Shown here one piece after another: positions 17,224-25,010 of a stretch of DNA of 64,000 bases. Origin of the DNA: Phenylobacterium conjunctum (GTDB lineage: Bacteria; Pseudomonadota; Alphaproteobacteria; Caulobacterales; Caulobacteraceae); contig NZ_JBHTLQ010000006.1 of assembly GCF_042679085.1 (NCBI RefSeq), positions 1-64,000 on the forward strand, read 5' to 3'. The position numbers and the translations under genes are program-made. Below the pieces are notes generated by a model. It was given only the letters and a program-made list of their open reading frames with translations, did not search any database and was not told where the DNA came from. Positions within the stretch are counted from its first letter, which is position 1, and every line of letters begins with the position of its first letter.

Positions 17224-18198
17224 CTAGGCCAACCCGATCCGGCGCGCCTTTTCCACCAGGCCCTGGGCCTGACGGATGGAGGCGATGTCGATCATCTTGC
17301 CATCCAGCACGACGGCCCCGCGGCCCGCGGTTGAGGCTTCTTCCAGGGCGGCCAGGATCCGGCGGGCCTTGTCGATCTCGGCCTCGGAGGGGCTGAAGGC
17401 GGCGTTGAGCGCGTCGATCTGGCTGGGGTGGATGGCCCACTTGCCGTCGAAGCCCATGGCGGCTGACCGGCGGGCGGCGACTTCCAGGCCCTCGGCGTCC
17501 TTGAAGTCGGCATAGGGGCCGTCGACGGGCCGCACGCCGGCGGCGCGGCAGGCGACGACGATGCGGGCCAGCACATAGTGCCAGGGATCGCCCAGGAACC
17601 GGTGACGCACGCCGGCCGCATCGGCGTCGGCCAGGATCGCATAGTCCGGCACCGGACCGCCGATGGAGGTGGTGCGGGCGCCGATGGACGCGGCGAAGTC
17701 GCCGGGGCCGAAGTGCAGGCTCTCCACCCGCGGGCTGGCCGCGGCGATGGCCTCGACATTGTTCAAGCCCTCAGCGGTCTCGATCTGCAGCTCCAGGCCC
17801 AGGCGGCGGCGGCCGGTGGCGGCCTCGATCTGGGAGAGCAGGACGTCCAGCAGGTGGACGTCGGCGGGCTTGTTGATCTTGGGGACCATGATCAGGTCCA
17901 GGCGGTCGCCGCCACGCTCGGCCACCTCGATCAGGTCGCGGTACATGAAGGGGGTGTCCAGCGCATTGATCCGCACCGACACGGTGCGCTCGCCCCAGTC
18001 GAGCTCGTTCAAGGCCGCGATCACCGTCTCGCGGGCGGCCGGCTTGTCCGGCGGGGCGACCGAGTCTTCCAGGTCCAGCATGACGATGTCGGCGGCGCTG
18101 GTGGCGGCCTTGTCCAGGAACCGGCGCTGGGAGCCGGGGACCGACAGCTGGGAACGGTTGAGGCGGGCGGGGCGGGTGAGGTCGAGCATGGGCGTCAT
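17224..18198 (-). CDS. HpcH/HpaI (CitE-like) CoA-ester lyase, malyl/beta-methylmalyl-CoA lyase type
   Basis: A 324-aa TIM-barrel lyase. The N-terminus ARLNRSQLSVPGSQRRFLDK, the metal and substrate motif VMLDLEDSVAPPDKPAAR, the VRINALDTPFMYRDLIE stretch and the C-terminal GKWAIHPSQIDALN follow the order seen in beta-methylmalyl-CoA/L-malyl-CoA lyase (Mcl1) of alphaproteobacteria. It would cleave a malyl-CoA-type thioester to glyoxylate plus acyl-CoA; citramalyl-CoA lyase is the close alternative. It is 43 bases downstream of the HupE gene in the same direction. Confidence 0.87.
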   Translation of the reverse strand: MTPMLDLTRPARLNRSQLSVPGSQRRFLDKAATSAADIVMLDLEDSVAPPDKPAARETVIAALNELDWGERTVSVRINALDTPFMYRDLIEVAERGGDRLDLIMVPKINKPADVHLLDVLLSQIEAATGRRRLGLELQIETAEGLNNVEAIAAASPRVESLHFGPGDFAASIGARTTSIGGPVPDYAILADADAAGVRHRFLGDPWHYVLARIVVACRAAGVRPVDGPYADFKDAEGLEVAARRSAAMGFDGKWAIHPSQIDALNAAFSPSEAEIDKARRILAALEEASTAGRGAVVLDGKMIDIASIRQAQGLVEKARRIGLA

Positions 18199-18241
18199 AT
18201 GTCAGGGCGCGCGGCGGGGCGTCCAGATGCCGTTGGGGGAG

Positions 18242-19237
18242 CTAGACCGCCAGCACCCGCTCGATCACCCAGAAGGCCGCGAGGCCGCCGATGACGTAGG
18301 CTGGCAGGGCCTGGGCCCAGGGGGCGTCAAGGACGGGCGCGCGCAGACGGATGCGCCGGAGGGCCAGGATCACCGCGACGGCGCCGGCGATGAACATCAG
18401 CTGGCCGATCTCGACCCCGACATTGAACAGCAAGAGCGCCAGGACCGCGCCGTCCTTGGGCAGGCCGATGTCTGACAAGGCGCCGGCGAAGGCCAGGCCG
18501 TGCAGAAGGCCGAAGGCGAAGGCCACGACCCAGGGCCAGCGTTGGGTGAGGGTCGGCTCGGCCGGCTTCACCAGCAGCTCGCGGGCCACGAAGACGATGC
18601 TGAGCGCCACCAAGGCCTCGATCACCGCGCTGGGGAAGCGCATGTAGCCGAGCGCCGCCAGGGCCAGGGTCAGGCTGTGGGCCACCGTGAAGCCGGTGAC
18701 CGCCTTCAGCACGCCCCAGCGCGGGCCGATCAGCAGCAAGAGGCCCAGGACGAACAGCAGGTGGTCCGGGCCGGTGAGGATGTGCTCGATCCCCAGCAAC
18801 AGATAGGCGGGGACGGCGAGAGCCTGGGGCGCATCCGCGCCGAGCCGCATGGAGGGCGAGGCGGGCTTGAGGACCGTGTTGATCTCGGTCCCGTCGGGGG
18901 CGCGGATGCGGACCAGAGCGTCGGTGACGGACTGCGGCAGGCCCTCGATGGTCAGGGTCTGGCCGGCGAGGGGGGCGCCGCCGCGCACCTCCCAGGTGCG
19001 GACCAGGAAGGCGGCGGTGGAGGTCTCCGCGTCCGGGCGGCGGTCGATGGCCCCGCTGGAAAGGTGCGGACGCAGGCGCACGGCCATGTCGCCCACTACC
19101 GGCTGCTTCCAGGTCACCTCGTAGTCGCCGGGCGCGGTCTGGAGGATCTGGACCAGGGCCGGGCGCACCTCGTGGGCGGCGGCGGGGAGGGCGGTCGCCA
19201 GCCAGACCAGCACCGCCGCGAGGACCGCGCGGATCAT
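18242..19237 (-). CDS. HupE/UreJ-type membrane protein with periplasmic N-terminal domain
   Basis: A 331-aa protein. It has a cleavable signal peptide (AVLVWLATALPAAAHE) with histidine right after the cleavage site, a periplasmic domain to about residue 140, then six or seven helices of the HupE/UreJ_2 type. The segments LGIEHILTGPDHLLFVLGL and FAFGLLHGLAFAGAL hold the conserved His/Asp residues thought to bind Ni or Co in HupE permeases. The ATG overlaps the prolyl-isomerase stop (ATGA), so it is coupled to that gene. Metal specificity is not readable. Confidence 0.85.
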   Translation of the reverse strand: MIRAVLAAVLVWLATALPAAAHEVRPALVQILQTAPGDYEVTWKQPVVGDMAVRLRPHLSSGAIDRRPDAETSTAAFLVRTWEVRGGAPLAGQTLTIEGLPQSVTDALVRIRAPDGTEINTVLKPASPSMRLGADAPQALAVPAYLLLGIEHILTGPDHLLFVLGLLLLIGPRWGVLKAVTGFTVAHSLTLALAALGYMRFPSAVIEALVALSIVFVARELLVKPAEPTLTQRWPWVVAFAFGLLHGLAFAGALSDIGLPKDGAVLALLLFNVGVEIGQLMFIAGAVAVILALRRIRLRAPVLDAPWAQALPAYVIGGLAAFWVIERVLAV

Positions 19238-20055
19238 TGCGGGGCGCCGCTCACGACGACCCGGTAGCGCTGGCGCAGGCGGTCGAGATAGCGGGTGTTG
19301 GCGGCCTTGCGGGCCTCGGCCAGCAGGTCCTCGCGGACCAGATCGCGCACGCTGTCGAAGGCCGGCGGGTGGGGCGGCTGGCGGGCTTCGACCAGGAGCA
19401 CATGCAGGCCGTAGGGCGAGGCGATGGGGCCGACCCATTCCCCCACTGGCGCGGTCTCCGCGGCCTTCACGAACTCTGCGCCATAGTCCCGCTCCAGGTC
19501 GCGGGGCGCGACGTCGGCATAGGTCAGGGGCAGCATGAACGGATCGCCGTGCGGCTCGCCCTCATTGGAGCCGGCCACGGCCAGGACCTTCAGGACCTCG
19601 CGATGGGCGTCGTCGGCCTTGCGGTCGCCGCTGATGAACACGTGGCGCAGGGCGACCTTGCCGGGATTGGCGTAGCGGGCGGCGTGGTCACGGAAGTAGC
19701 GCTCGAGCTGGGCGCGGGTGGGCTCGCGCACCGGGGCCGCGTCCTCGCTGGCGAAGGCCATCTTCTGGGCCAGGCGCCGGCGGATGATCAGGTCGTCCTT
19801 GTCGAGGCCGAGCCGGAGGGCCTCGCGGGCCAACAGCTCATCATTGACGCGCTCGTCGATGATCGCCTTCAGCTCTTCGGAGGTCGGCTGGCGGCCGGCC
19901 TGGGCCGACCAGTAGCCGGCCAGCTGCTCGATCTCGGCGGCGTCCAGCCGGACCGTGGGGCGATGGGCCGCCTTCAACGCCGTCATGCCGACGAAGAGGA
20001 CGAGCCCGATCGCAATGAAATGAACCAGGGGCTCCCGAAGGAGGCGCTTCCACAT
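19234..20055 (-). CDS. Membrane-anchored PpiC/SurA-type peptidyl-prolyl isomerase
   Basis: A 273-aa protein. One N-terminal transmembrane helix (residues 12-30) is followed by a SurA-like chaperone helix region and a parvulin-like domain (VALRHVFISGDRKADD, then VGEWVGPIASPYGLHVLLVEA). It should act at the periplasmic face on protein folding. The parvulin core is shortened compared with SurA. It lies 9 bases after the DUF3604 gene and overlaps the HupE gene, so the three form one operon. Confidence 0.85.
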   Translation of the reverse strand: MWKRLLREPLVHFIAIGLVLFVGMTALKAAHRPTVRLDAAEIEQLAGYWSAQAGRQPTSEELKAIIDERVNDELLAREALRLGLDKDDLIIRRRLAQKMAFASEDAAPVREPTRAQLERYFRDHAARYANPGKVALRHVFISGDRKADDAHREVLKVLAVAGSNEGEPHGDPFMLPLTYADVAPRDLERDYGAEFVKAAETAPVGEWVGPIASPYGLHVLLVEARQPPHPPAFDSVRDLVREDLLAEARKAANTRYLDRLRQRYRVVVSGAPQ

Positions 20056-20064
20056 GAGAACGGA

Positions 20065-22002
20065 TCAGGCCTTGGGTTCAAACCAGATCGGCGAAGACCA
20101 GGCGCGCTCCATGATGGTCGGGGCGAGCTTGGGGTTCGGGGGCGTGCCGTTGCGCAGGGCGTCCCAGGTCGACCAGCGGCAGGAGGGGTTCTCCAGCACG
20201 CGGACGTAATAGAAGGCGCGCTGCTTCGGATTGTACTCCGGGTCCTTCCAGACGGTCTTGAGCTCAACATCACCCTTGAAGCGGTCGGGCTCGCAGGTGG
20301 CCATGTTGACGCCGGCGCCGTTGGACGGGCAGCGGCTGGTGGCCGGATCGAGCTTCAGGCCGTCGGAGCAGGCCACGTCAAACACCTTTTCCTTGGCGAC
20401 GCCGTTCTCGACCCAGCCCTTCACGATCTGGGCGCGTTGCAGATAGCCGGAATTGGGGTCGCGGACCGCCCAGACCAGGAACTGGGGCGAAGCCTTGGCG
20501 GGCGTCACGTCGCCGCCCATGGGCGTGCCGTGAGCATAGGCCTGGCGCACCGAGTCCGGCCGATCGAGGATGTTCTCGGGGAAGCCATAGCCGGCGAAGA
20601 AGCGGACGCGGATCCGCGGGCCGGAGGTGGCGAAGGTCTCCTTGCGGCGCATGGCGGCGTAGATCGCCTGGCGGCTGTTTTCCTCAGCCCAGACCCCGGC
20701 GAGGCCCGAGGCGCCCCAGGTCTGGAATCGCGCCTGGCGGGGATCGGCCGGCGGCGCCTGATCCCAGCTGGTCACGCCCTTGGGCGGCAGGGAGCCACGC
20801 AGTTCGCCGGTGGAGTCGGAGCGGCCGACCTTGCCCACATAGTGGGTCTCCTCGGCGCTGCCGGGGGCGGCGTTGTGGGTGTCGGTGGAGCTGATGAAGC
20901 CGAACTTGAATGGGTTGAAGCCCTTGGTCTCGCGCGAGAGGATCCCGTCTTCCAGCGCCCGCCGCACATAGCCGCCGACGAACTTGGTCACCGGCTTGTC
21001 GGAGCCGATGTAGCTTTCCATGATCTCGAAGTTGGCCCACTCGTCATTGGGCGACAGGGACGGATGGGTCTCCGACGTGCCCTTGACCTGGGAGATCTCG
21101 ACCAGGGGCTCATTGCGCATGCGAAGTTCGGCATAGGCGCGGTCGATGGGCGCGCCATTGCGGCGCACGGTGTCGAACATCAGGCCGTCGGAGCCGTTGG
21201 AGTTGTGCGGGATGGCCAGGGCCTCGACGCCCTTGCCGCGCCAGCCGTCCATGGTCCGCCACAGGTTCTCAGGATCGTTGGAGATCAGGGCGGTGTAGGG
21301 CGCGTCGGGAACCTTGGCCCCCTTGAAGATCACGTTGCGGTGCAGGTTCCGGCCGTCGGGCGCGGAGGTGTACTCATAGCCCACGAAGGTTGTGAAGCGC
21401 CCCGGGCGATTGTACTTGGCGGCGGCCTGCTGGACCTCGGTCCAGGCGCGGGAGGCGATGGCCGGATCAGAGAACTCCTTGGGCAGGGTGCCGTGCTCGT
21501 AGCCGGTCACCATGGTGTTGAAGGCCTGCATGATCTGCTTGGGCTCAGTCGAGAACAGGCCCTGGACCAGGGGCAGCTTGTTCAGCGGGCTCGACTTGTC
21601 GGCGGCCTCACGGATGGCGCCCATGTATTCGGAGTGGTCGGTGACGGCGGTGAAATCCAGCGGCCCGCCCTGCAGACGGATGTCATAGCCGCCCGCATGG
21701 CTAATGGGCTGGCCCAGGGCGAAGCGATAGGCGTCCTCCGGCGTGCGGCGCACATTGAAGATGTAGGCGTCGAAGGACAGGTAGGTGTGGACGTGCAGGT
21801 CGCCGAAATAGGCGTTGCGGTCCTGGCTCCAGCCCGGGAGGTGGTTGTCCGCGGCGGCCTTGGGCTTGGCGGCCGCCGGCGCGGCGGTCGGCGCCGGCTT
21901 CGGCGCGGCGTCAGGCTTGGCCAGTTCGGCCCCGATGGCGACGGCTCCGCCGGCGATCAGGCCGACCAGGACCGCAGGCGCAAGCTGCTTGAGCGTGGAC
22001 AT
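20065..22002 (-). CDS. DUF3604 protein (PHP-like putative metal hydrolase), secreted or anchored
   Basis: A 645-aa protein. An N-terminal hydrophobic helix (LAPAVLVGLIAGGAVAIGAE) and an Ala/Pro linker export it. The catalytic-looking start AYFGDLHVHTYLSFDAY and VTDHSEYMG are PHP-like histidine metal motifs; FISSTDTHNAAPGS and the long C-terminal region match DUF3604 proteins. Its activity is unknown to me; a phosphoesterase or other metal-dependent hydrolase is the best guess. ATG at 22002 is preceded by GGAGG. The open frame extends to 22266 but that part is not conserved in character. Confidence 0.87.
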   Translation of the reverse strand: MSTLKQLAPAVLVGLIAGGAVAIGAELAKPDAAPKPAPTAAPAAAKPKAAADNHLPGWSQDRNAYFGDLHVHTYLSFDAYIFNVRRTPEDAYRFALGQPISHAGGYDIRLQGGPLDFTAVTDHSEYMGAIREAADKSSPLNKLPLVQGLFSTEPKQIMQAFNTMVTGYEHGTLPKEFSDPAIASRAWTEVQQAAAKYNRPGRFTTFVGYEYTSAPDGRNLHRNVIFKGAKVPDAPYTALISNDPENLWRTMDGWRGKGVEALAIPHNSNGSDGLMFDTVRRNGAPIDRAYAELRMRNEPLVEISQVKGTSETHPSLSPNDEWANFEIMESYIGSDKPVTKFVGGYVRRALEDGILSRETKGFNPFKFGFISSTDTHNAAPGSAEETHYVGKVGRSDSTGELRGSLPPKGVTSWDQAPPADPRQARFQTWGASGLAGVWAEENSRQAIYAAMRRKETFATSGPRIRVRFFAGYGFPENILDRPDSVRQAYAHGTPMGGDVTPAKASPQFLVWAVRDPNSGYLQRAQIVKGWVENGVAKEKVFDVACSDGLKLDPATSRCPSNGAGVNMATCEPDRFKGDVELKTVWKDPEYNPKQRAFYYVRVLENPSCRWSTWDALRNGTPPNPKLAPTIMERAWSSPIWFEPKA

Positions 22003-22109
22003 GACGTTTTCCTCCCCCCGGCCGTCCCACCCAGAACCGGGCGACCGTTCGTTAGGGGGAAATTTGCACGCCGACTGCCATCTGGGGAGAGGCAAAACGC
22101 ACGGGGGCG

Positions 22110-22131
22110 AACCAAACTGTGTTTGGTTTTT
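22110..22131 (+). terminator. Intrinsic terminator-like hairpin
   Basis: AACCAAAC-TGT-GTTTGGTT is a perfect 8-bp stem followed directly by TTT on the plus strand. No rightward gene is seen to its left, so it may end an unseen short transcript, or be a relic of a host gene cut by integration. Confidence 0.5.
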
Positions 22132-22194
22132 CAGGTTTGCGATGTGAGGAAATCTGAAGCCCGCGATGGCTCCCCGAGCAGAGATAGAACCGCC

Positions 22195-22209
22195 GTCGCA
22201 GCCTGTCGT
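22195..22209. repeat. Direct repeat copy 1 (15 bp)
   Basis: GTCGCAGCCTGTCGT occurs here and again at 22268-22282, 73 bases apart, with a partial TGTCGCA at 22214. Position just upstream of the integrase suits arm-type integrase or excisionase binding sites. Confidence 0.55.
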
Positions 22210-22267
22210 GGGTTGTCGCATTTCGCCCTTGCGGGAAAGGCCTTCCGGCGCCCAAGGTTCGCCCATT

Positions 22268-22282
22268 GTCGCAGCCTGTCGT
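22268..22282. repeat. Direct repeat copy 2 (15 bp)
   Basis: Identical to 22195-22209 (GTCGCAGCCTGTCGT). It lies 26 bases before the first possible integrase start. Confidence 0.55.
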
Positions 22283-22307
22283 CACCTGACGCTGGCGGCT
22301 TTTAGGG

Positions 22308-23552
22308 TTGGGCTTAGGGTTGGCGGGGCGAGTATCGAACAGGTTGAACGCGAAGTCGGTCGCCGCGACGAAGGCGGCCGGGCGTTATGCGGACGGCTCT
22401 GGCCTCTATCTGGTCGTCGACGACAAGGGGAATCGGCGCTGGTCCTTCGTCTTCCAATACGGCGGGAAGCGCAAGGAGATGGGCCTGGGGACTGTTGAGG
22501 ACGTGGACCTGAAGGAGGCCCGCGAAGCCAGGGACGCGGCGCGCAAGCACCTCGTGGCCGGCCGGAACCCGATAGAGGTTCGGCGGCTCGAGGCGGCGGC
22601 CCGGGCGGAGGTCCCAGAGTTCGGCGCCTACGCGAACAAGATCGTCGACGGCCTGACCCTCAAGAGCGACAAGCACCGGGAGCAATGGCGCCGGACCCTG
22701 ACCGACTATCTGCCGGGCCTGCAGAAGCTCCCCGTCGACGCCATCGCGACCCACCACGTTCTCGACGCCCTAAAACCCCACTGGACGGAGATCCCCGAGA
22801 CGGCGGAGCGCATCAGGGGGCGCGTGGAGCGGGTTCTGGACGCCGCCAGGGCCGCCGGCTTCATCTCAGGCCCCTGGGAGAACCCCGCCCGCTGGAAGGC
22901 CCACCTAGCGCTTCTCCTGCCGCGCCCGGAGCGCAAGGTCCGCCACCACCCCGCGTTGCCGTATGAGCAGTTGCCGGACTTCATGGTCGCCTTGCGGGAG
23001 CGGGGCGGCGTGTCAGCTCGGGCGCTGGAGTTCACGATCCTGACGGCGGCGCGGACGCAGGAGGTCAGGTTCGCGGTTCCTGCCGAGATCGAGGGCGCCG
23101 TCTGGTCCGTCCCGGCTGTGCGGATGAAGATGAAGCGGCCACACCGGGTTCCGCTGACCCTGGACGCACTGGAGGCCGTGGCCGCCGCAAAGCCGCCGCC
23201 TGGCTACAAGGTCGCCTACCTGTTCCGAGGGGCCAAGGCCGGCGACCCGCTCTCGAACATGTCGATGGATCGGGTTCTGCGCATCATGAACGTCGACGTG
23301 ACCGTCCACGGTTTCAGGTCAACCTTCAAGGATTGGGCGGAAGACACGACGGGCTTCTCAAGCGGGGTGATCGAGGCGGCCCTTGCGCATCTGGTCGGGG
23401 ATGAGACGGAACGGGCCTATCGCCGCGGCGACGCCCTGGAGAAGCGGCGCAGGCTCATGGAGGCCTGGGCCGACTTCGCCCTCTCCAAGGTCAGGCCGCC
23501 GCGCTACTTGCGGCCCGATGCAGGGCCTCCTTCAGATCCTCCGCCAGGATGA
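22308..23552 (+). CDS. int: P4-type tyrosine recombinase (prophage integrase)
   Basis: Up to 414 aa. The N-terminal DUF4102 arm-binding domain (GRYADGSGLYLVVDDKGNRR) is followed by a core-binding domain and the catalytic domain. The catalytic residues can be placed: Arg in TAARTQEVRF, His and Arg in VHGFRSTFKDWAED, and Tyr in ERAYRRGD. No ATG or GTG start exists near the expected N-terminus; TTG codons at 22308, 22320 and 22344 are the candidates, none with a clear SD, so translation may be weak or leaderless. Its 3' end overlaps the opposing excisionase-like gene by 62 bases. Confidence 0.92.
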   Translation: MGLGLAGRVSNRLNAKSVAATKAAGRYADGSGLYLVVDDKGNRRWSFVFQYGGKRKEMGLGTVEDVDLKEAREARDAARKHLVAGRNPIEVRRLEAAARAEVPEFGAYANKIVDGLTLKSDKHREQWRRTLTDYLPGLQKLPVDAIATHHVLDALKPHWTEIPETAERIRGRVERVLDAARAAGFISGPWENPARWKAHLALLLPRPERKVRHHPALPYEQLPDFMVALRERGGVSARALEFTILTAARTQEVRFAVPAEIEGAVWSVPAVRMKMKRPHRVPLTLDALEAVAAAKPPPGYKVAYLFRGAKAGDPLSNMSMDRVLRIMNVDVTVHGFRSTFKDWAEDTTGFSSGVIEAALAHLVGDETERAYRRGDALEKRRRLMEAWADFALSKVRPPRYLRPDAGPPSDPPPG

Positions 23553-23676
23553 CGGAGCGGCCGGCGAATTTGACCAGCCGGAGTTCGCCGGCCTTGACCA
23601 GGCGATAGATGGTCGCCCGGTGGACCCCTACGGCTTCGGCGGCTTCGGAAACGGTGTAGGCGAGCTTGTCAGCCAT
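23491..23676 (-). CDS. Excisionase-like small HTH protein (AlpA/MerR-type)
   Basis: A 61-aa protein with the helix-turn-helix YTVSEAAEAVGVHRATIYRLVKAGEL and wing VKFAGRSVILAEDL, typical of 'excisionase family DNA-binding' proteins. It ends the long leftward operon and overlaps int antisense. That arrangement lets leftward early transcription supply excisionase while opposing integrase mRNA (inference). Confidence 0.85.
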   Translation of the reverse strand: MADKLAYTVSEAAEAVGVHRATIYRLVKAGELRLVKFAGRSVILAEDLKEALHRAASSAAA

Positions 23677-24055
23677 CCTCCCCCTCCTTCCCCATCAGGG
23701 CGCGGAGGGTAGCGATTTCGACCACGCGAACGCCGGCCTTTGTGGCTCGGCTCACCATGTCAGCAGTCCCGCGCCCACCGGGAAAGGCCAGAACAAGGTC
23801 TGGGCTGTAGCCCAACATGGCCTCGTTCCGCATCGGCCCGGCCCGCTTGCCGTACTTCGACCACTTGGCGGGGCATGGAGCGGCCTGAACGCGCCGCGAC
23901 AGGCACCAGTCATGGGCTAAAGCATCAGCCCCGCGCGCATTCCCATGGATAACCATGCGGATCGGCTGGAGGGCGTCCAGCTCGGCAAATACGCGGTCTC
24001 GGTCGGCGTAGTCGCGGCCACCGCAGACCAGAACTCGAAAGCCGTCAGCGGCCAT
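23669..24055 (-). CDS. DUF2493 / YspA-like SLOG-family protein
   Basis: A 128-aa Rossmann-like protein. FRVLVCGGRDYADRDRVFAEL, then VIHGNARGADALAHDW and VLAFPGGRGTADMVSRATKAG match the nucleotide-sensing SLOG family common in phages. A role in sensing or modifying a nucleotide derivative is suggested by the family; the phage function is unknown. It overlaps the excisionase start by 8 bases. Confidence 0.87.
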   Translation of the reverse strand: MAADGFRVLVCGGRDYADRDRVFAELDALQPIRMVIHGNARGADALAHDWCLSRRVQAAPCPAKWSKYGKRAGPMRNEAMLGYSPDLVLAFPGGRGTADMVSRATKAGVRVVEIATLRALMGKEGEDG

Positions 24056-24479
24056 CCTCTCCCCCTTTCGCGGCTCTGATACGGGTGAGGGCGCTGGACG
24101 CCATGAGCGTCGCTTCTTGCTGGTCTAAGCTGTGACCACCCATTGCGCGACGCGCTAATGGAGTGCAGAACGCGCCCTTCAGCGCCTCCAACGCCCTCTC
24201 TGCTTCCTCCAGAGCAGCCTCTAGTTCTGCCTCACGGGGGCGGCTGTTCCAGCGGCGGTCCGCTTCTGCGCTGGCGGCCTCGTTGCTTTCTGGGTCATCT
24301 GGCCTGCGATATCCCCACGGCCCCATGACGCGAACGGAAAGCTTCGCGCCGCAGTCCGCGTTTTCGCATCTGATCACAAAAGCGCGCGCGTGGTCGCCCT
24401 CCGCATAGTGGTCTTCGGTCCTTCTGACGGGTGCGGCGCCGCACCAGCACGCCTTCAGCTCTTGCGTCTCAGCGGTCAT
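24045..24479 (-). CDS. Lar-like restriction-alleviation protein (copy 1)
   Basis: A 144-aa protein. A Cys4 zinc-ribbon (KACWCGAAP ... RCENADCGAKL) ends in RRWNSRP, the 'AWN-R' signature of phage Lar proteins that reduce host type I restriction. A coiled-coil tail follows. Its first residues (ETQELKAC) and the surrounding DNA are nearly identical to the start of the second Lar-like gene at 25512. Confidence 0.75.
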   Translation of the reverse strand: MTAETQELKACWCGAAPVRRTEDHYAEGDHARAFVIRCENADCGAKLSVRVMGPWGYRRPDDPESNEAASAEADRRWNSRPREAELEAALEEAERALEALKGAFCTPLARRAMGGHSLDQQEATLMASSALTRIRAAKGGEDGR

Positions 24480-24781
24480 GTGGGCGCCTCCTGGCGATCC
24501 AGTCGCTCGATCTCAGCGACGATGAGCGCAGCGGCCTTGATCAGATCGCGGCGGCGGCCTTGAGGCTTGAACCAGGAAAGGCACCACGGCCACCAATGAC
24601 CAACGTCCGTCAGTCGGCCTCGCTCGTCCGCAATTCGGCGTGTGGTCGCGTAAACGGCGGCGGCATCGGCAAGTTCTCCCGCCGTGTGCTCGTCGTCGTG
24701 CTCTGGCGTCCAGCCCTCCACCTCGATCTGACGGCGCCGCTCGGCGGCGATCTCTTCAATGACAGTCGTCTCAGTGGTCAT
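24476..24781 (-). CDS. Small phage protein, EWxxxHD-type early gene
   Basis: A 101-aa protein. The core AAERRRQIEVEGWTPEHDDEH followed by GELADAAAVYA and a Trp-rich WWPWCLSWFKP stretch belongs to a family common in phage early regions, sometimes close to nucleotide-pool enzymes. Function unknown. I chose the ATG at 24781; the open frame further upstream is Ser/Arg/Pro-rich and not protein-like. Confidence 0.75.
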   Translation of the reverse strand: MTTETTVIEEIAAERRRQIEVEGWTPEHDDEHTAGELADAAAVYATTRRIADERGRLTDVGHWWPWCLSWFKPQGRRRDLIKAAALIVAEIERLDRQEAPT

Positions 24782-25010
24782 GGCCTTCTCCTTCCGGCTG
24801 GGCGGGGTGGGTGGTGAGGGCGGTCCACGGGGCCTTGACCCCTTCCGTCTTCCGCCAGGGGTTGCCGGTCTCGACCGTGTTGATGACCTCGACGGCGTGC
24901 TGGTAGCAGGCTCGGTAGTAGCGAGCGCCGCCCATGCCCTCGGTGCACTCTGAGCACCCCTTGCACTCGCCACGGATGACCCTGCAAACCCGGTGGACTT
25001 GCTCACTCAC
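24771..25010 (-). CDS. Small cysteine-rich phage protein
   Basis: A 79-aa protein starting at GTG 25010, which overlaps the next gene's stop and has GGAAGG upstream. VCRVIRGECKGCSECTEG gives a Cys cluster that could bind metal; GNPWRKTEGVKAPW follows. Unknown function. Confidence 0.65.
   Translation of the reverse strand: MSEQVHRVCRVIRGECKGCSECTEGMGGARYYRACYQHAVEVINTVETGNPWRKTEGVKAPWTALTTHPAQPEGEGHDH

Larger units (their letters stand above)
22003..22307. other. Host-prophage junction region
   Basis: About 300 bases between the DUF3604 start and the integrase. It contains the DUF3604 promoter region, a terminator-like hairpin, and a 15-base direct repeat. The left attachment site must lie here or very near, but without the right end the core cannot be named. 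No tRNA gene is present to serve as target. Confidence 0.5.

Noticed and set aside
19237..22305. 1022-codon plus-strand open frame
   Set aside because: Antisense to the isomerase and DUF3604 genes, which have clear motifs and start sites.
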